64,000 nt of DNA from Hellea sp965224755 (GTDB lineage: Bacteria; Pseudomonadota; Alphaproteobacteria; Caulobacterales; Maricaulaceae), in contig OZ245061.1 of NCBI GenBank assembly GCA_965224755.1, positions 1,488,001-1,552,000 of the forward strand, written 5' to 3'. Below the pieces are notes generated by a model, which worked only from the letters and a program-made list of their open reading frames with translations, did no database searches and was not told where the DNA came from. Position numbers and translations under genes: made by a program. Shown in pieces: positions 17,124 to 25,203 of this stretch. Every line of letters starts with the position of its first letter. Within the stretch, counting starts at the first letter, position 1.

Positions 17124-17221
17124 ACCACATCTCCTTACTGCGCCCCCCGATGCAGCATTGGATACTATAGCAAAGATAGATTTATGGGCTGTTAAACGGG
17201 CTCTAACGGGCCATTAAGCAT

Positions 17222-17548
17222 CTAAGCGGCTGTTTTGATGCCTTTTTCTTCGAGTAATTTGCGAAGCTCGCCGGTTTCGAACATTTCTTTGGCAATGTCG
17301 CAGCCGCCAATAAACTCACCTTTGATGAAGATTTGCGGGATGGTCGGCCAATTATTGAAATCTTTGATACCTTGGCGGATTTCAGGGTCTTCGAGAACAT
17401 TCACGCTCTCATAATCAGCGCCGATATAGTCAAAAATTTGTACCACTGTGGAAGAAAATCCGCATTGAGGGAAGGTAGGCGTGCCTTTCATAAAGAGCAC
17501 GACATCATTATCGGTGACGGTTTTTGTAATTCTTTCGCTAGCAGACAT
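17222..17548 (-). CDS. grxD: Monothiol glutaredoxin, CGFS type
   Basis: Grx4/GrxD-type glutaredoxin that carries a [2Fe-2S] cluster with glutathione and works with BolA in iron-sulfur trafficking. The 108-residue product has the CGFS active site at residues 29-32 (FPQCGFSS), the WPTIPQIFIKGEFIGGCDI cis-Pro and glutathione-binding segment, and the usual C-terminal helix. It follows bolA with a 34-nt gap on the same strand; the bolA-grxD pairing is common and fits their known complex. Confidence 0.95.
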   Translation of the reverse strand: MSASERITKTVTDNDVVLFMKGTPTFPQCGFSSTVVQIFDYIGADYESVNVLEDPEIRQGIKDFNNWPTIPQIFIKGEFIGGCDIAKEMFETGELRKLLEEKGIKTAA

Positions 17549-17582
17549 AAGATTTCCTTTAACAGCCTAAGCATAAAATAGG

Positions 17583-17822
17583 TTACGGGACGCGGGTTTC
17601 AAGGGCTAAGGCGTGTAATTCGCCATTTGCTCCGTCCATTTTACCTTTAAGCGCCGAATACACCAGTTGATGTTGCCTAACACGGTTTAGGCCGGTGAAG
17701 GCTTCGCTGGTTATAACGGCTTTCCAGTGATTATTATCGCCTGCCAGATCGACCATTTCGACCTCTGCATCAGGAAGGGCTTCCTTGATCATCTTTATGA
17801 TATCACCGCCTCGCATTGCCAT
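17583..17822 (-). CDS. bolA: BolA family protein
   Basis: A small KH-like protein, partner of CGFS glutaredoxins. Starting at ATG 17822 (MAMRGGDIIKMI) the product is 79 residues with the family core VEMVDLAGDNNHWKAVITSEAF and GLNRVRQHQLVYSAL; the His in NNHW and the conserved RvkqHQ motif are the expected cluster ligands. The open frame runs on upstream into purL but that part is a shadow. It lies 13 nt after the purL stop and 34 nt before grxD. Confidence 0.92.
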   Translation of the reverse strand: MAMRGGDIIKMIKEALPDAEVEMVDLAGDNNHWKAVITSEAFTGLNRVRQHQLVYSALKGKMDGANGELHALALETRVP

Positions 17823-17835
17823 TAGACTTGAGCCA

Positions 17836-20037
17836 TCAGGACATAAACTCCGGTAGAAACGCTTCGTGCTTTTCGCGGAGGCCTTTGAGCGAAACATCAA
17901 ATCCGCCATCAGCTTTGATACGGTCGCCCCCGACCTTGCCTATAATTTGAGCCGGGACATTGCGGTCTTTGGCTGTTGAGAGCACAGGGTTGACGCTATA
18001 TTCGCCTACGGCCACGAGGTAACGGCCTTGATCTTCGCCGAAGAGCCAAGCATGGGTTGGGCAGCCTATCGCGCGCGTGAGGTGCATGCCGATATTGGAG
18101 GTAAAGGCCATTTCGCAAGCCGTAATCGCCAGCCCGCCATCGGAGCAATCATGCACGGCATTTACCCGGCGGTTGCGGATGAGCTTGCGAATATAATCAC
18201 CGGCGCGTTTTTCGGCCTCCAGATCGACGGGCGGCGGCGCTCCGTCTTCGCGGCGCAGAATTTCGCGCAAATATAAAGACGCGCCGAGCCAGCCCGTAGT
18301 GTCGCCAATCAAGACAAGCGTGTCGCCGTCTTTTGCGCCGCTTAAAGTTTGGAAAAACTCCAGATTAGGAATAAGCCCGACGCCGCCAATGGCGGGCGTT
18401 GGCGGAATGGCCTGTCCATTGGTTTCGTTATAGAGCGAGACATTGCCGGAGACGACAGGATAATCCAAGGCGTGGCAGGCTTCATTCATGCCTTCAATGG
18501 CGCCGACAAACTGCCCCATAATCTCGGGACGCTCGGGATTGCCGAAATTCAGGCAATCGGTAATCGCAATCGGGTCAGCGCCAACGCAGCTTAAATTACG
18601 CCAAGTCTCGGCTACACATTGCTTGCCGCCTTCATAAGGGTCGGCCTCGACATAGCGCGGTGTGCAGTCTGTGGTGATAGCGACGGCTTTGTTAGTGCCG
18701 TGAATACGCACAATCGCCGCGTCGCCGCCGCTTTGGCTGCTATCGACCGTATCGGCCATAACGTGGCGGTCATATTGCTCCCATATCCAGCGCTTGGAAG
18801 CGATATCGGGGCAAGAGATGAGGCGGATAAGGCAATCATCATAATCTTGCGTCTCGTGGATGTCTTCGGCTTTGAGGACGGGTCTTGATGCCGGAATTTC
18901 GTAGGGACGGTCCAGGTTAGGCGCGTCGTCGGCGAGCGGGGCAATCGGGATATCGCAAACTTTTTTACGCTTATGCTTAAGCACTAGACGGCCTGTATCA
19001 GTAGTTTTACCGATTTCAGCAACATCGAGTTCCCATTTCTCAAAAACTTCAAGTGCAATATGTTCCTTGCCCGGCTTAATCACCATCAGCATCCGCTCTT
19101 GGGACTCGGACAGCATCATTTCGTAAGGCGTCATGTTTTCTTCACGCTGGGGGACTTTATCGAGATTGATCTGGATGCCCACGCCGCCTTTATCTGCCAT
19201 TTCGATGGAAGAGGAGGTCAGCCCCGCCGCGCCCATATCTTGTATGGCGATGATGGCATCTGTGGCCATAAGTTCGAGGCAGGCTTCGATTAAGAGCTTT
19301 TCCGTGAACGGGTCGCCGACCTGCACAGTTGGGCGCTTTTCGTCGCTATCATCATCAAATTCGGCAGAGGCCATGGTTGCGCCGTGAATACCGTCGCGCC
19401 CGGTTTTAGAGCCGACATAGAAGATCGGATTGCCGACGCCTTTCGCGGCTGAGTAAAATACGTTATCCGTGCGCGCGAGGCCAACACACATAGCGTTGAC
19501 GAGAATATTGCCGTTATAGCCTTTATGAAAATTGGTTTCGCCGCCCACGGTTGGCACGCCGACACAATTGCCGTAACCGCCAATCCCTGCGACAACACCG
19601 TCCACAAGCTGTTTGGTTTTCCAATGTTCGGGGTCGCCAAACCGCAGCGCGTTCAACAGCGCAATCGGCCGCGCGCCCATGGTAAAGACGTCGCGCATAA
19701 TCCCGCCGACGCCTGTTGCCGCGCCCTGATATGGCTCGATATAAGAGGGATGGTTATGGCTCTCCATTTTGAAGATAATGGCGTCGCCATCGCCAATGTC
19801 GATAACGCCGGCATTCTCGCCGGGGCCTTGAATGACTTTATCGCCGGTAGTCAGGAGCTTTCCGAGATGTCGGCGCGAGGATTTATAGGAACAATGCTCC
19901 GACCACATCACCGAAAAAATACCAAGTTCATTGATATTGGGTTCGCGGCCAAGCCGGTCGAGAATGATCTGGTACTCGTCTTCGGACAAGCCGTGCTCTT
20001 TTACAACGTCCGCCGTAATTTTTACTGTCGTCGTCAT
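17836..20037 (-). CDS. purL: Phosphoribosylformylglycinamidine synthase subunit PurL
   Basis: The synthetase subunit of FGAM synthase, which converts FGAR to FGAM in purine synthesis using ammonia from PurQ. At 733 residues it is the small PurL that needs separate PurQ and PurS, both encoded just upstream. Motifs: NELGIFSVMWSEHCSYKSSR near the N-terminus, VIQGPGENAGVIDIGDG and KMESHNHPSYIEPYQGAATGVGG for ATP/Mg binding, and the second AIRS-like half with GNVSLYNETNG and VHDCSDGGLAIT. Its ATG overlaps the purQ stop by one base. Confidence 0.98.
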   Translation of the reverse strand: MTTTVKITADVVKEHGLSEDEYQIILDRLGREPNINELGIFSVMWSEHCSYKSSRRHLGKLLTTGDKVIQGPGENAGVIDIGDGDAIIFKMESHNHPSYIEPYQGAATGVGGIMRDVFTMGARPIALLNALRFGDPEHWKTKQLVDGVVAGIGGYGNCVGVPTVGGETNFHKGYNGNILVNAMCVGLARTDNVFYSAAKGVGNPIFYVGSKTGRDGIHGATMASAEFDDDSDEKRPTVQVGDPFTEKLLIEACLELMATDAIIAIQDMGAAGLTSSSIEMADKGGVGIQINLDKVPQREENMTPYEMMLSESQERMLMVIKPGKEHIALEVFEKWELDVAEIGKTTDTGRLVLKHKRKKVCDIPIAPLADDAPNLDRPYEIPASRPVLKAEDIHETQDYDDCLIRLISCPDIASKRWIWEQYDRHVMADTVDSSQSGGDAAIVRIHGTNKAVAITTDCTPRYVEADPYEGGKQCVAETWRNLSCVGADPIAITDCLNFGNPERPEIMGQFVGAIEGMNEACHALDYPVVSGNVSLYNETNGQAIPPTPAIGGVGLIPNLEFFQTLSGAKDGDTLVLIGDTTGWLGASLYLREILRREDGAPPPVDLEAEKRAGDYIRKLIRNRRVNAVHDCSDGGLAITACEMAFTSNIGMHLTRAIGCPTHAWLFGEDQGRYLVAVGEYSVNPVLSTAKDRNVPAQIIGKVGGDRIKADGGFDVSLKGLREKHEAFLPEFMS

Positions 20038-20699
20038 TAGATAGACTCGATAATGGATTTAAACAGATCAACACCGTCTGTGCCGCCGTGCAGCGGATCA
20101 ATGGCGCGTTCAGGATGCGGCATCATGCCGAGAACATTTCCGGCTTCGTTACAGATACCGGCAATGTCGCGGGCTGAGCCATTAGGGTTATCGGCATAGC
20201 GAAAGACAACACGGCCTGATTTCTCCAGCCTATTGAGCGTTTCGTCATCGGCGAAATAATTGCCGTCATGGTGGGCGACGGGGAAAGTAACCTCTGCCGT
20301 AGCGCCGTAAGCCGCCGTATAGCGCGTATTGCCATTAGTGATTTTTAAGCGCTCCGGGCGGCAGACAAATTTCAGCCCCTTATTGCGCATCAATGCGCCG
20401 GGGAGCAGGCCTGCTTCTGCTAAAACCTGAAAACCATTGCAAAAACCTGCGACTGGCAGGCCGTTTTTGGCCTTGGTAACAATGTCTTTTACAATCGGTG
20501 AACGCGAGGCGATTGCGCCGCAGCGCAGATAGTCGCCATAAGAAAATCCGCCCGGAAGTACAACAAAATCAATGCCTTGCGGCAAAGTACTCTCGCGGTG
20601 CCAAACCATTTCGGGGGCTGTACCTGTGACTTTCTCCAAAGCCATAGCGGCGTCGCGGTCACAATTTGATGCGGGAAAGACAATAACGGCGGTCTTCAT
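20037..20699 (-). CDS. purQ: FGAM synthase glutaminase subunit PurQ
   Basis: Class I glutamine amidotransferase that supplies ammonia to PurL. The 220-residue product contains the nucleophile Cys in PVAGFCNGFQVL, the oxyanion/scaffold segment VVLPGGFSYGDYLRCGAIA, and the catalytic His-Glu near the C-terminus in MMPHPERA. It begins 3 nt after purS ends and its stop overlaps the purL start (TAATG), so translation of the three subunits is coupled. Confidence 0.97.
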   Translation of the reverse strand: MKTAVIVFPASNCDRDAAMALEKVTGTAPEMVWHRESTLPQGIDFVVLPGGFSYGDYLRCGAIASRSPIVKDIVTKAKNGLPVAGFCNGFQVLAEAGLLPGALMRNKGLKFVCRPERLKITNGNTRYTAAYGATAEVTFPVAHHDGNYFADDETLNRLEKSGRVVFRYADNPNGSARDIAGICNEAGNVLGMMPHPERAIDPLHGGTDGVDLFKSIIESI

Positions 20700-20702
20700 C
20701 CC

Positions 20703-20945
20703 CTAATCCTCGATCTCGATGCGGTAGCTTTCAATCACGGTATTGGCGAGCAGCTTTTCGCACATCTCTTTGACCCGTATTTCTGCCGCCGCCACATCAT
20801 CACCGCTCAGGTCGAGTTCGATAACTTTGCCTTGGCGGGCCTTGTCGACTTCGGGGAAGCCCAAATCAATCAGCGAGCGCTTTATCGCGCGGCCTTGAGG
20901 ATCGAGAACGCCGGGTTTTAGGCCGACATGGATAATGGCTTTCAT
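20703..20945 (-). CDS. purS: FGAM synthase subunit PurS
   Basis: An 80-residue subunit that bridges PurL and PurQ. Family signature: VGLKPGVLDPQGRAIKRSL at the N-terminus, followed by GFPEVDKARQGKVIELDL. It lies 11 nt downstream of purC and 3 nt upstream of purQ. Confidence 0.96.
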   Translation of the reverse strand: MKAIIHVGLKPGVLDPQGRAIKRSLIDLGFPEVDKARQGKVIELDLSGDDVAAAEIRVKEMCEKLLANTVIESYRIEIED

Positions 20946-20956
20946 AGCTTTCTCGC

Positions 20957-21730
20957 TTAATCGTTTGGCACAATGGACAAAGTAGGGGAGGACTTATTGC
21001 CGGATTCTTTCAAGATACCCAGCCGTGTGGCGACTTCGGTATAGGCCTCGGTAACCTCGCCGAGGTCGCGGCGGAAACGGTCTTTATCCAACTTTTTATT
21101 GGTGTCGCGATCCCATAAGCGGCAGCTATCCGGGCTGATTTCATCGGCCAAAATAACCTGATGATCACCGTTTTCTGTCGGTAGGCGGCCAAATTCTATT
21201 TTAAAGTCGATGAGATTGATGCCGATACCGGAGAACAGGCCTTGCAGATAATCATTGATACGGAGCGTCATGGCGATCATTTCGTCAAGCTCGGCATGTG
21301 TCGCCCAGCCAAAGGCATGAATATGTTCTTCGGCAATAAGCGGATCGCCAAGGTCATCGCGTTTCAGGCAAAATTCGACAATAGAGCGCGGCAGTTTTTC
21401 GCCTTCTTCGATGCCGAGGCGCTTGGACATGGTGCCGGCAGCGACATTGCGGCAAATCACTTCCAGCGGAATGATTTCGACCTTTTTGATCAACTGCTCG
21501 CGCATATTCAGGCGTTTTATAAAATGGGTCGGAATGCCGATTTCGGCGAGGCGTAACATGACATATTCGGAGATGCGGTTATTGAGAACACCTTTGCCGT
21601 CCAGCGTGGCTTTTTTCTGTGCGTTAAACGCGGTGGCGTCGTCTTTGAAATATTGCACAAGGGTGCCGGGCTCAGGCCCTTCATAAAGAATTTTGGCTTT
21701 GCCTTCGTAGATTTGTTTGCGGCGGCTCAT
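20957..21730 (-). CDS. purC: SAICAR synthetase PurC
   Basis: Joins aspartate to CAIR to form SAICAR. From ATG 21730 (MSRRKQIYEGKAKILYEG) the product is 257 residues, the usual length; the open frame extends 52 codons further upstream but that extension lacks family similarity. An AAGAGAG stretch just upstream of 21730 serves as ribosome site. Motifs include HFIKRLNMREQLIKKVEIIPLEV-type text (residues near 78-100), RNVAAGTMSKRLG, and LIDFKIEFGR for ATP/Mg binding. First gene of the purCSQL-bolA-grxD run, divergent from the zeta-inhibitor gene. Confidence 0.96.
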   Translation of the reverse strand: MSRRKQIYEGKAKILYEGPEPGTLVQYFKDDATAFNAQKKATLDGKGVLNNRISEYVMLRLAEIGIPTHFIKRLNMREQLIKKVEIIPLEVICRNVAAGTMSKRLGIEEGEKLPRSIVEFCLKRDDLGDPLIAEEHIHAFGWATHAELDEMIAMTLRINDYLQGLFSGIGINLIDFKIEFGRLPTENGDHQVILADEISPDSCRLWDRDTNKKLDKDRFRRDLGEVTEAYTEVATRLGILKESGNKSSPTLSIVPND

Positions 21731-21909
21731 CACAGCTCTCTTATGTTCGCGACTCGCGCGGGCAACTAAAACTGGGTCATAGCCTAAGAGAGAGGACGCG
21801 GCAATGTAGCGTGTGCGGAAATATGCAGATTTTGCGCCTTGTTTTGTGCGGGCCATGCCCATAGATATGAGCAGGATTAAACACAATATTGCCTTTGAAA
21901 GGATACTTC

Positions 21910-22230
21910 ATGTCAGGATTTGATGGCCGCGAGAAAACCGCCGAGAAGAAATTCGTTATGGACGCGGCGCGTGAGTTTAAAGTTGAAGCTAAGCGCAATA
22001 AAGCTCTTGGCCATTGGGCGGCCAGCCTGATGGGGCTGGAGGGTGATGCGGTTGAGAAATATGCCCTATCCGTCATCATGTCTGATATGGAAGAAGCGGG
22101 CGATGATGATGTTTTTCGTAAGCTTCGCGAGGATTTGACGAGCGCCAATACGGATATTACCGACCAAGCTATCCGCGATAAAATGGCTGTTTGTTTAGCG
22201 GCAGCCCGCGAAGAGGTTTACGGCGATTAA
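21910..22230 (+). CDS. DUF1476 / F1-ATPase inhibitor zeta subunit
   Basis: DUF1476 proteins are the zeta subunit described from Paracoccus, a natural inhibitor of the alphaproteobacterial F1-ATPase that blocks ATP hydrolysis. From ATG 21910 (MSGFDGREKTAEKKF) the product is 106 residues and all-helical, with the family text AKRNKALGHWAASLMGL and ALSVIMSDMEEAGDDDVFRKLREDL. An AAAGGA ribosome site lies about 9 nt before this ATG; an earlier in-frame ATG at 21889 is less likely. Divergent from purC. Confidence 0.92.
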   Translation: MSGFDGREKTAEKKFVMDAAREFKVEAKRNKALGHWAASLMGLEGDAVEKYALSVIMSDMEEAGDDDVFRKLREDLTSANTDITDQAIRDKMAVCLAAAREEVYGD

Positions 22231-22244
22231 GAAGCTTGCGGCGA

Positions 22245-22706
22245 CTAAACCGGATTATTGGGTTCTGGGCAGGTGACATCTATCGTCGGCTGATTGGCAA
22301 TTGCAAATGTCTTGAGGTTCTTGATGTGCATCGCCATGCTTTGCGTATCGTACATCATATTGACGCAACCCAAAGTGCGTTTGGTATCGCCGTCAATGAT
22401 AGCGGCAAAACCGGTGACGCCCATCCACGCATTATATTGCTTGACCAAACCCCGGTCAAAGACAGTGTGGGCATTCATATCGCCGCGCCCGCCGGAGATA
22501 TCGATACTGACATATTCAATGCCGGGATCGCGGAGTGACGATAGAGCCTGATTTAAGCGCGGCTCGACAATCTTGCACGGCGCGCACCAATCAGCGCGAA
22601 ACATCACGACATAAACATCAGGGGTTGGGCCCATGCTATTTGCTGATGAGATCAAGCCCAGGGTGAGAGCGATTGCGGCCAGCGCGGTGTAAAAAAGCTT
22701 TTTCAT
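22245..22706 (-). CDS. Exported thioredoxin-fold protein with WCAPC
   Basis: A 153-residue product with a Sec signal peptide (residues 1-24, cut near SANS) followed by a thioredoxin-like domain. The redox site is at residues 40-44, Trp-Cys-Ala-Pro-Cys, preceded by the typical YVVMFRAD strand. The closing part has CVNMMYDTQSM instead of a classic cis-Pro loop; GFAAIIDGDTKRTLG fits the fourth strand. It probably acts as a thiol oxidoreductase in the periplasm; substrate unknown. A paralogue lies just upstream at 22851-23333. Confidence 0.8.
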   Translation of the reverse strand: MKKLFYTALAAIALTLGLISSANSMGPTPDVYVVMFRADWCAPCKIVEPRLNQALSSLRDPGIEYVSIDISGGRGDMNAHTVFDRGLVKQYNAWMGVTGFAAIIDGDTKRTLGCVNMMYDTQSMAMHIKNLKTFAIANQPTIDVTCPEPNNPV

Positions 22707-22803
22707 TATATGGCTCCATTGACCCTTACCTAATACGCTCTTTGTCTGAACTGCACCTGAAAACTACAGTCAGAGGAATAACGCTTTCGTGAGCCACTAA
22801 AAA

Positions 22804-22828
22804 AGCCCGAACGCATGGCGCTCGGGCT
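22804..22828 (-). terminator. Terminator behind the CXXC-less paralogue
   Basis: AGCCCGA (22804-22810) pairs with TCGGGCT (22822-22828); an inner CGC/GCG pair extends the stem. Read on the minus strand it is followed by a run of five or more T, 22 nt after the stop of the 22851-23333 gene. Confidence 0.85.
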
Positions 22829-22850
22829 CTTAATTCAAACTGACCTAGGT

Positions 22851-23333
22851 TTAATTGCCTGGATCAACATTATGCGCAGCAGGGCAGCGTGTTGTCTTCG
22901 TGCTAACAGAAGCATTTGACAGATAAGCCGAACCTTGGGCGCGGGACGCCATAGAGCGGATTTCGCGGGCCATTTCATTGGCAGTGAATGTAGCGTTAAC
23001 ACAGCCGATAACGCGCTTAGATTTGGCGTCAACAATTGCGGCGAAGCCGGGAAGGCCAACCCACTGGTTGAAAACAGGCACGATGTCGGCGTCAAAGGCA
23101 GCATGTGCGCCTTTTTCCCATTTAGCGGCAGTCGAGGTGTCGATAACGACTTCTTCTGCATTGACGCCGGAAATGGCGAGGGCAGATGATAATTGGCTGT
23201 CAAGCTGAACGCTTTTCGCGTCTTTATCATTTTTGAAGTTGACGACATAAACGTCAGGGGACGCAGCAAATGCTGTTGCGCCGAAAGCGGCTGTCAGTGC
23301 AAGACCGCTGGTAAGTGCAGTAAGTTTCTTCAT
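22851..23333 (-). CDS. Exported thioredoxin-fold paralogue without CXXC
   Basis: A 160-residue product with a clear signal peptide (residues 1-24, ending AFAA). It aligns with the neighbouring 22245-22706 protein over most of its length: SPDVYVVNFKNDKDAKSVQ against TPDVYVVMFRADWCAPCKI, then GLPGFAAIVDAKSKRVIGCVNATF against GVTGFAAIIDGDTKRTLGCVNMMY. The two active-site cysteines are missing (Lys-Asp-Ala-Lys stands there). A Cys in GCVN is kept in both and another sits near the C-terminus. It is likely a non-catalytic, possibly binding or structural, derivative. It has its own terminator, so the pair is not strictly one transcript. Confidence 0.78.
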   Translation of the reverse strand: MKKLTALTSGLALTAAFGATAFAASPDVYVVNFKNDKDAKSVQLDSQLSSALAISGVNAEEVVIDTSTAAKWEKGAHAAFDADIVPVFNQWVGLPGFAAIVDAKSKRVIGCVNATFTANEMAREIRSMASRAQGSAYLSNASVSTKTTRCPAAHNVDPGN

Positions 23334-23800
23334 GGTAATTATCCTATCCTCTAGAAGTTCACTTTAATTTTGTGTGTTTTCACATTCTTGTTTTGTTATG
23401 AGCCGTGTTCTAGCCAGAATTGGTAAATTAAGCGCAAACAACGCGTTAAAGGGGTGTTTACGATGCTTTCCAAAGGGGTTAATTTTGGAGTTAAGTTATT
23501 GAAATGGTTATGAAAATTTTTTTATAGAAAACTACATAAAAGCCGATTTAGTTAATCAGCTATTAAAAAAGTCTGTGCGATGCAGGCAAACATAAGACGC
23601 TGTAAACCATGTTTCTGACGGAGGGGTTACGGCATGGTAAGAAAAGTGGGTAATCGGTGCTTCTAACTCTAGCCTTCAGGAAACCATCACAACTCACTTA
23701 ATGTCCCCCGCCCCCGCGCGGGGGCCCCTTCAATTGAAGTGCGGTTCTTAGTGGCAGGGAGGTCCCCGCTCAAGGCGGGGGACAGGGGATTGGGTGGGTA
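23334..23800. other. 467-bp intergenic region
   Basis: No gene is evident between the start of the thioredoxin-fold gene and the 3' end of purB. The first 250 bp (23341-23600) are AT-rich, with long A and T runs, and contain the promoter region of the minus-strand gene 22851-23333. The remainder is a GC-rich palindromic repeat (23702-23785). A GACGGAGGGGTTACGGCATG string at about 23620 looks like a ribosome site and ATG, but the frame soon stops. A small RNA cannot be ruled in or out by eye. Confidence 0.5.
23702..23785. repeat. GC-rich palindromic extragenic repeat (copy A)
   Basis: Contains three stacked palindromes: cccccgcgcggggg around 23711-23724, CTTCAATTGAAG at 23728-23739, and ggtccccgctcaaggcgggg at about 23761-23780. 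The last unit, extended to gggaggtccccgctcaaggc and beyond (23757-23783), recurs almost unchanged on both strands of the repeat at 45274-45348, which marks it as a dispersed element rather than a local terminator. It lies directly behind purB. Confidence 0.8.
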
Positions 23801-25126
23801 TTACCCAAAAACCCGCCCGAAAATCGTCTCGACATGTTTGGTGTGGTATTCGTCGTCGAACATATTGCGGATTTGATCTTCGGATAAATGTGCGCGGACG
23901 TCCTTATCTTCCAATAATAGGTTCACAAACGAGCCTTCTCCGGCGTCGCCCTCTATGCGGAACATCTCCCAGACCTTCATCGCGTTACGTTGTACGAGGC
24001 GGTAAGCGGATTCGCGCTGCTCACCCGCTTGGGTGAGGGCGAGTAAAATACGCTGGCTGTTATGCAGTCCGCCGAGACGGTCCATATTGGCTTTCATCTT
24101 CTCCGGATAGACCACAAGATTTTCGATGACGCCTGCTAATCTATGTAGAGCGAAGTCCAGATGCACAGTACTATCCGGGCCGATGCCGCGCTCGACCGAG
24201 CTATGCGAGATGTCGCGCTCATGCCACAGGGCGACGTTTTCCATGGCAGGGATGACGGCCATACGCACGAGGCGGGCGAGGCCTGTCAGGTTTTCGGTTA
24301 GCACCGGATTGCGTTTATGCGGCATGGCGGAGCTGCCTTTTTGTCCTTTAGAGAAAAACTCTTCAGCTTCGAGCACTTCGGTGCGTTGCAAATGACGTAT
24401 CTCGACAGCGATATTCTCGATAGAGGAGGCAACAACGCCCAAAGCAGCAAAATAGGCGGCATGACGATCGCGCGGGATGATTTGCGAGGAGACAGGCTCA
24501 ACGCTTAGGCCCATTTCTTTGGCGACATACTGCTCGACGCTGGGGTCGATATTGGCGAAAGTTCCAATCGCGCCCGAAATCGCGCAGACAGCGATTTCCT
24601 TACGTGCGGTGACAAGACGCTCACGTCCACGGGCAAATTCTGCGTAAAACCGCGCGAGCTTAACGCCAAATGTTGTTGGTTCGGCGTGGATAGCGTGGCT
24701 ACGTCCTATAGTGATGGTGTATTTATGTTCCTCAGCGCGTTTCTTTAGCGCGGCCAGAACGCGGTCCATACCGACAAGCAGCAGATCTGTTGCCCGCGCC
24801 ATTTGCACGGAGAGGGTGGTGTCTAAAATGTCAGAGCTGGTAAAGCCCTGATGTACAAAACGGGCGTCATCGCCGATAAATTCAGCGAGATGTGTTAGGA
24901 AGGCAATAACGTCATGTTTGACCTCGCGCTCAATTTCGTCGATTTTAGCAACATCGAACTTGGCAGAGCCGCCGCGGTCCCAGATATTCTTCGCCGCGTC
25001 TTTGGGGATAACGCCGATTTCAGCCAGAGCATCACAGCCATGGGCTTCAATCTCAAACCAAATCCGGTATTTCGTTGCCGCAGACCAAATCTCGGTCATT
25101 TCCTTACGGGCATAGCGCTCAATCAT
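23801..25126 (-). CDS. purB: Adenylosuccinate lyase
   Basis: Cleaves SAICAR and adenylosuccinate in purine synthesis. The 441-residue product starts MIERYARKEMTEIWSA and has the superfamily signature GSSAMPHKRNP with the catalytic Ser loop, the TSSDILDTTLS segment and GRSHAIHAEPTTFG (catalytic His). Normal length. Last gene of the minus-strand run map-radC-MFS-purB, with a 77-bp gap to the MFS gene upstream. Confidence 0.97.
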   Translation of the reverse strand: MIERYARKEMTEIWSAATKYRIWFEIEAHGCDALAEIGVIPKDAAKNIWDRGGSAKFDVAKIDEIEREVKHDVIAFLTHLAEFIGDDARFVHQGFTSSDILDTTLSVQMARATDLLLVGMDRVLAALKKRAEEHKYTITIGRSHAIHAEPTTFGVKLARFYAEFARGRERLVTARKEIAVCAISGAIGTFANIDPSVEQYVAKEMGLSVEPVSSQIIPRDRHAAYFAALGVVASSIENIAVEIRHLQRTEVLEAEEFFSKGQKGSSAMPHKRNPVLTENLTGLARLVRMAVIPAMENVALWHERDISHSSVERGIGPDSTVHLDFALHRLAGVIENLVVYPEKMKANMDRLGGLHNSQRILLALTQAGEQRESAYRLVQRNAMKVWEMFRIEGDAGEGSFVNLLLEDKDVRAHLSEDQIRNMFDDEYHTKHVETIFGRVFG

Positions 25127-25203
25127 ACCAATATTCTTTCTCTAAAAGACTCACCATTCCTATGCGCGCCTTAGACTAAAGGACTGGACTTGGGTCAACC
25201 CCG

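Noticed and set aside
17192..17207. CtrA box (TTAA-N7-TTAAC) upstream of the gene at 16536-17123
   Set aside because: TTAA followed seven bases later by CTAAC has one mismatch; such near matches are expected by chance, so not listed as a feature.
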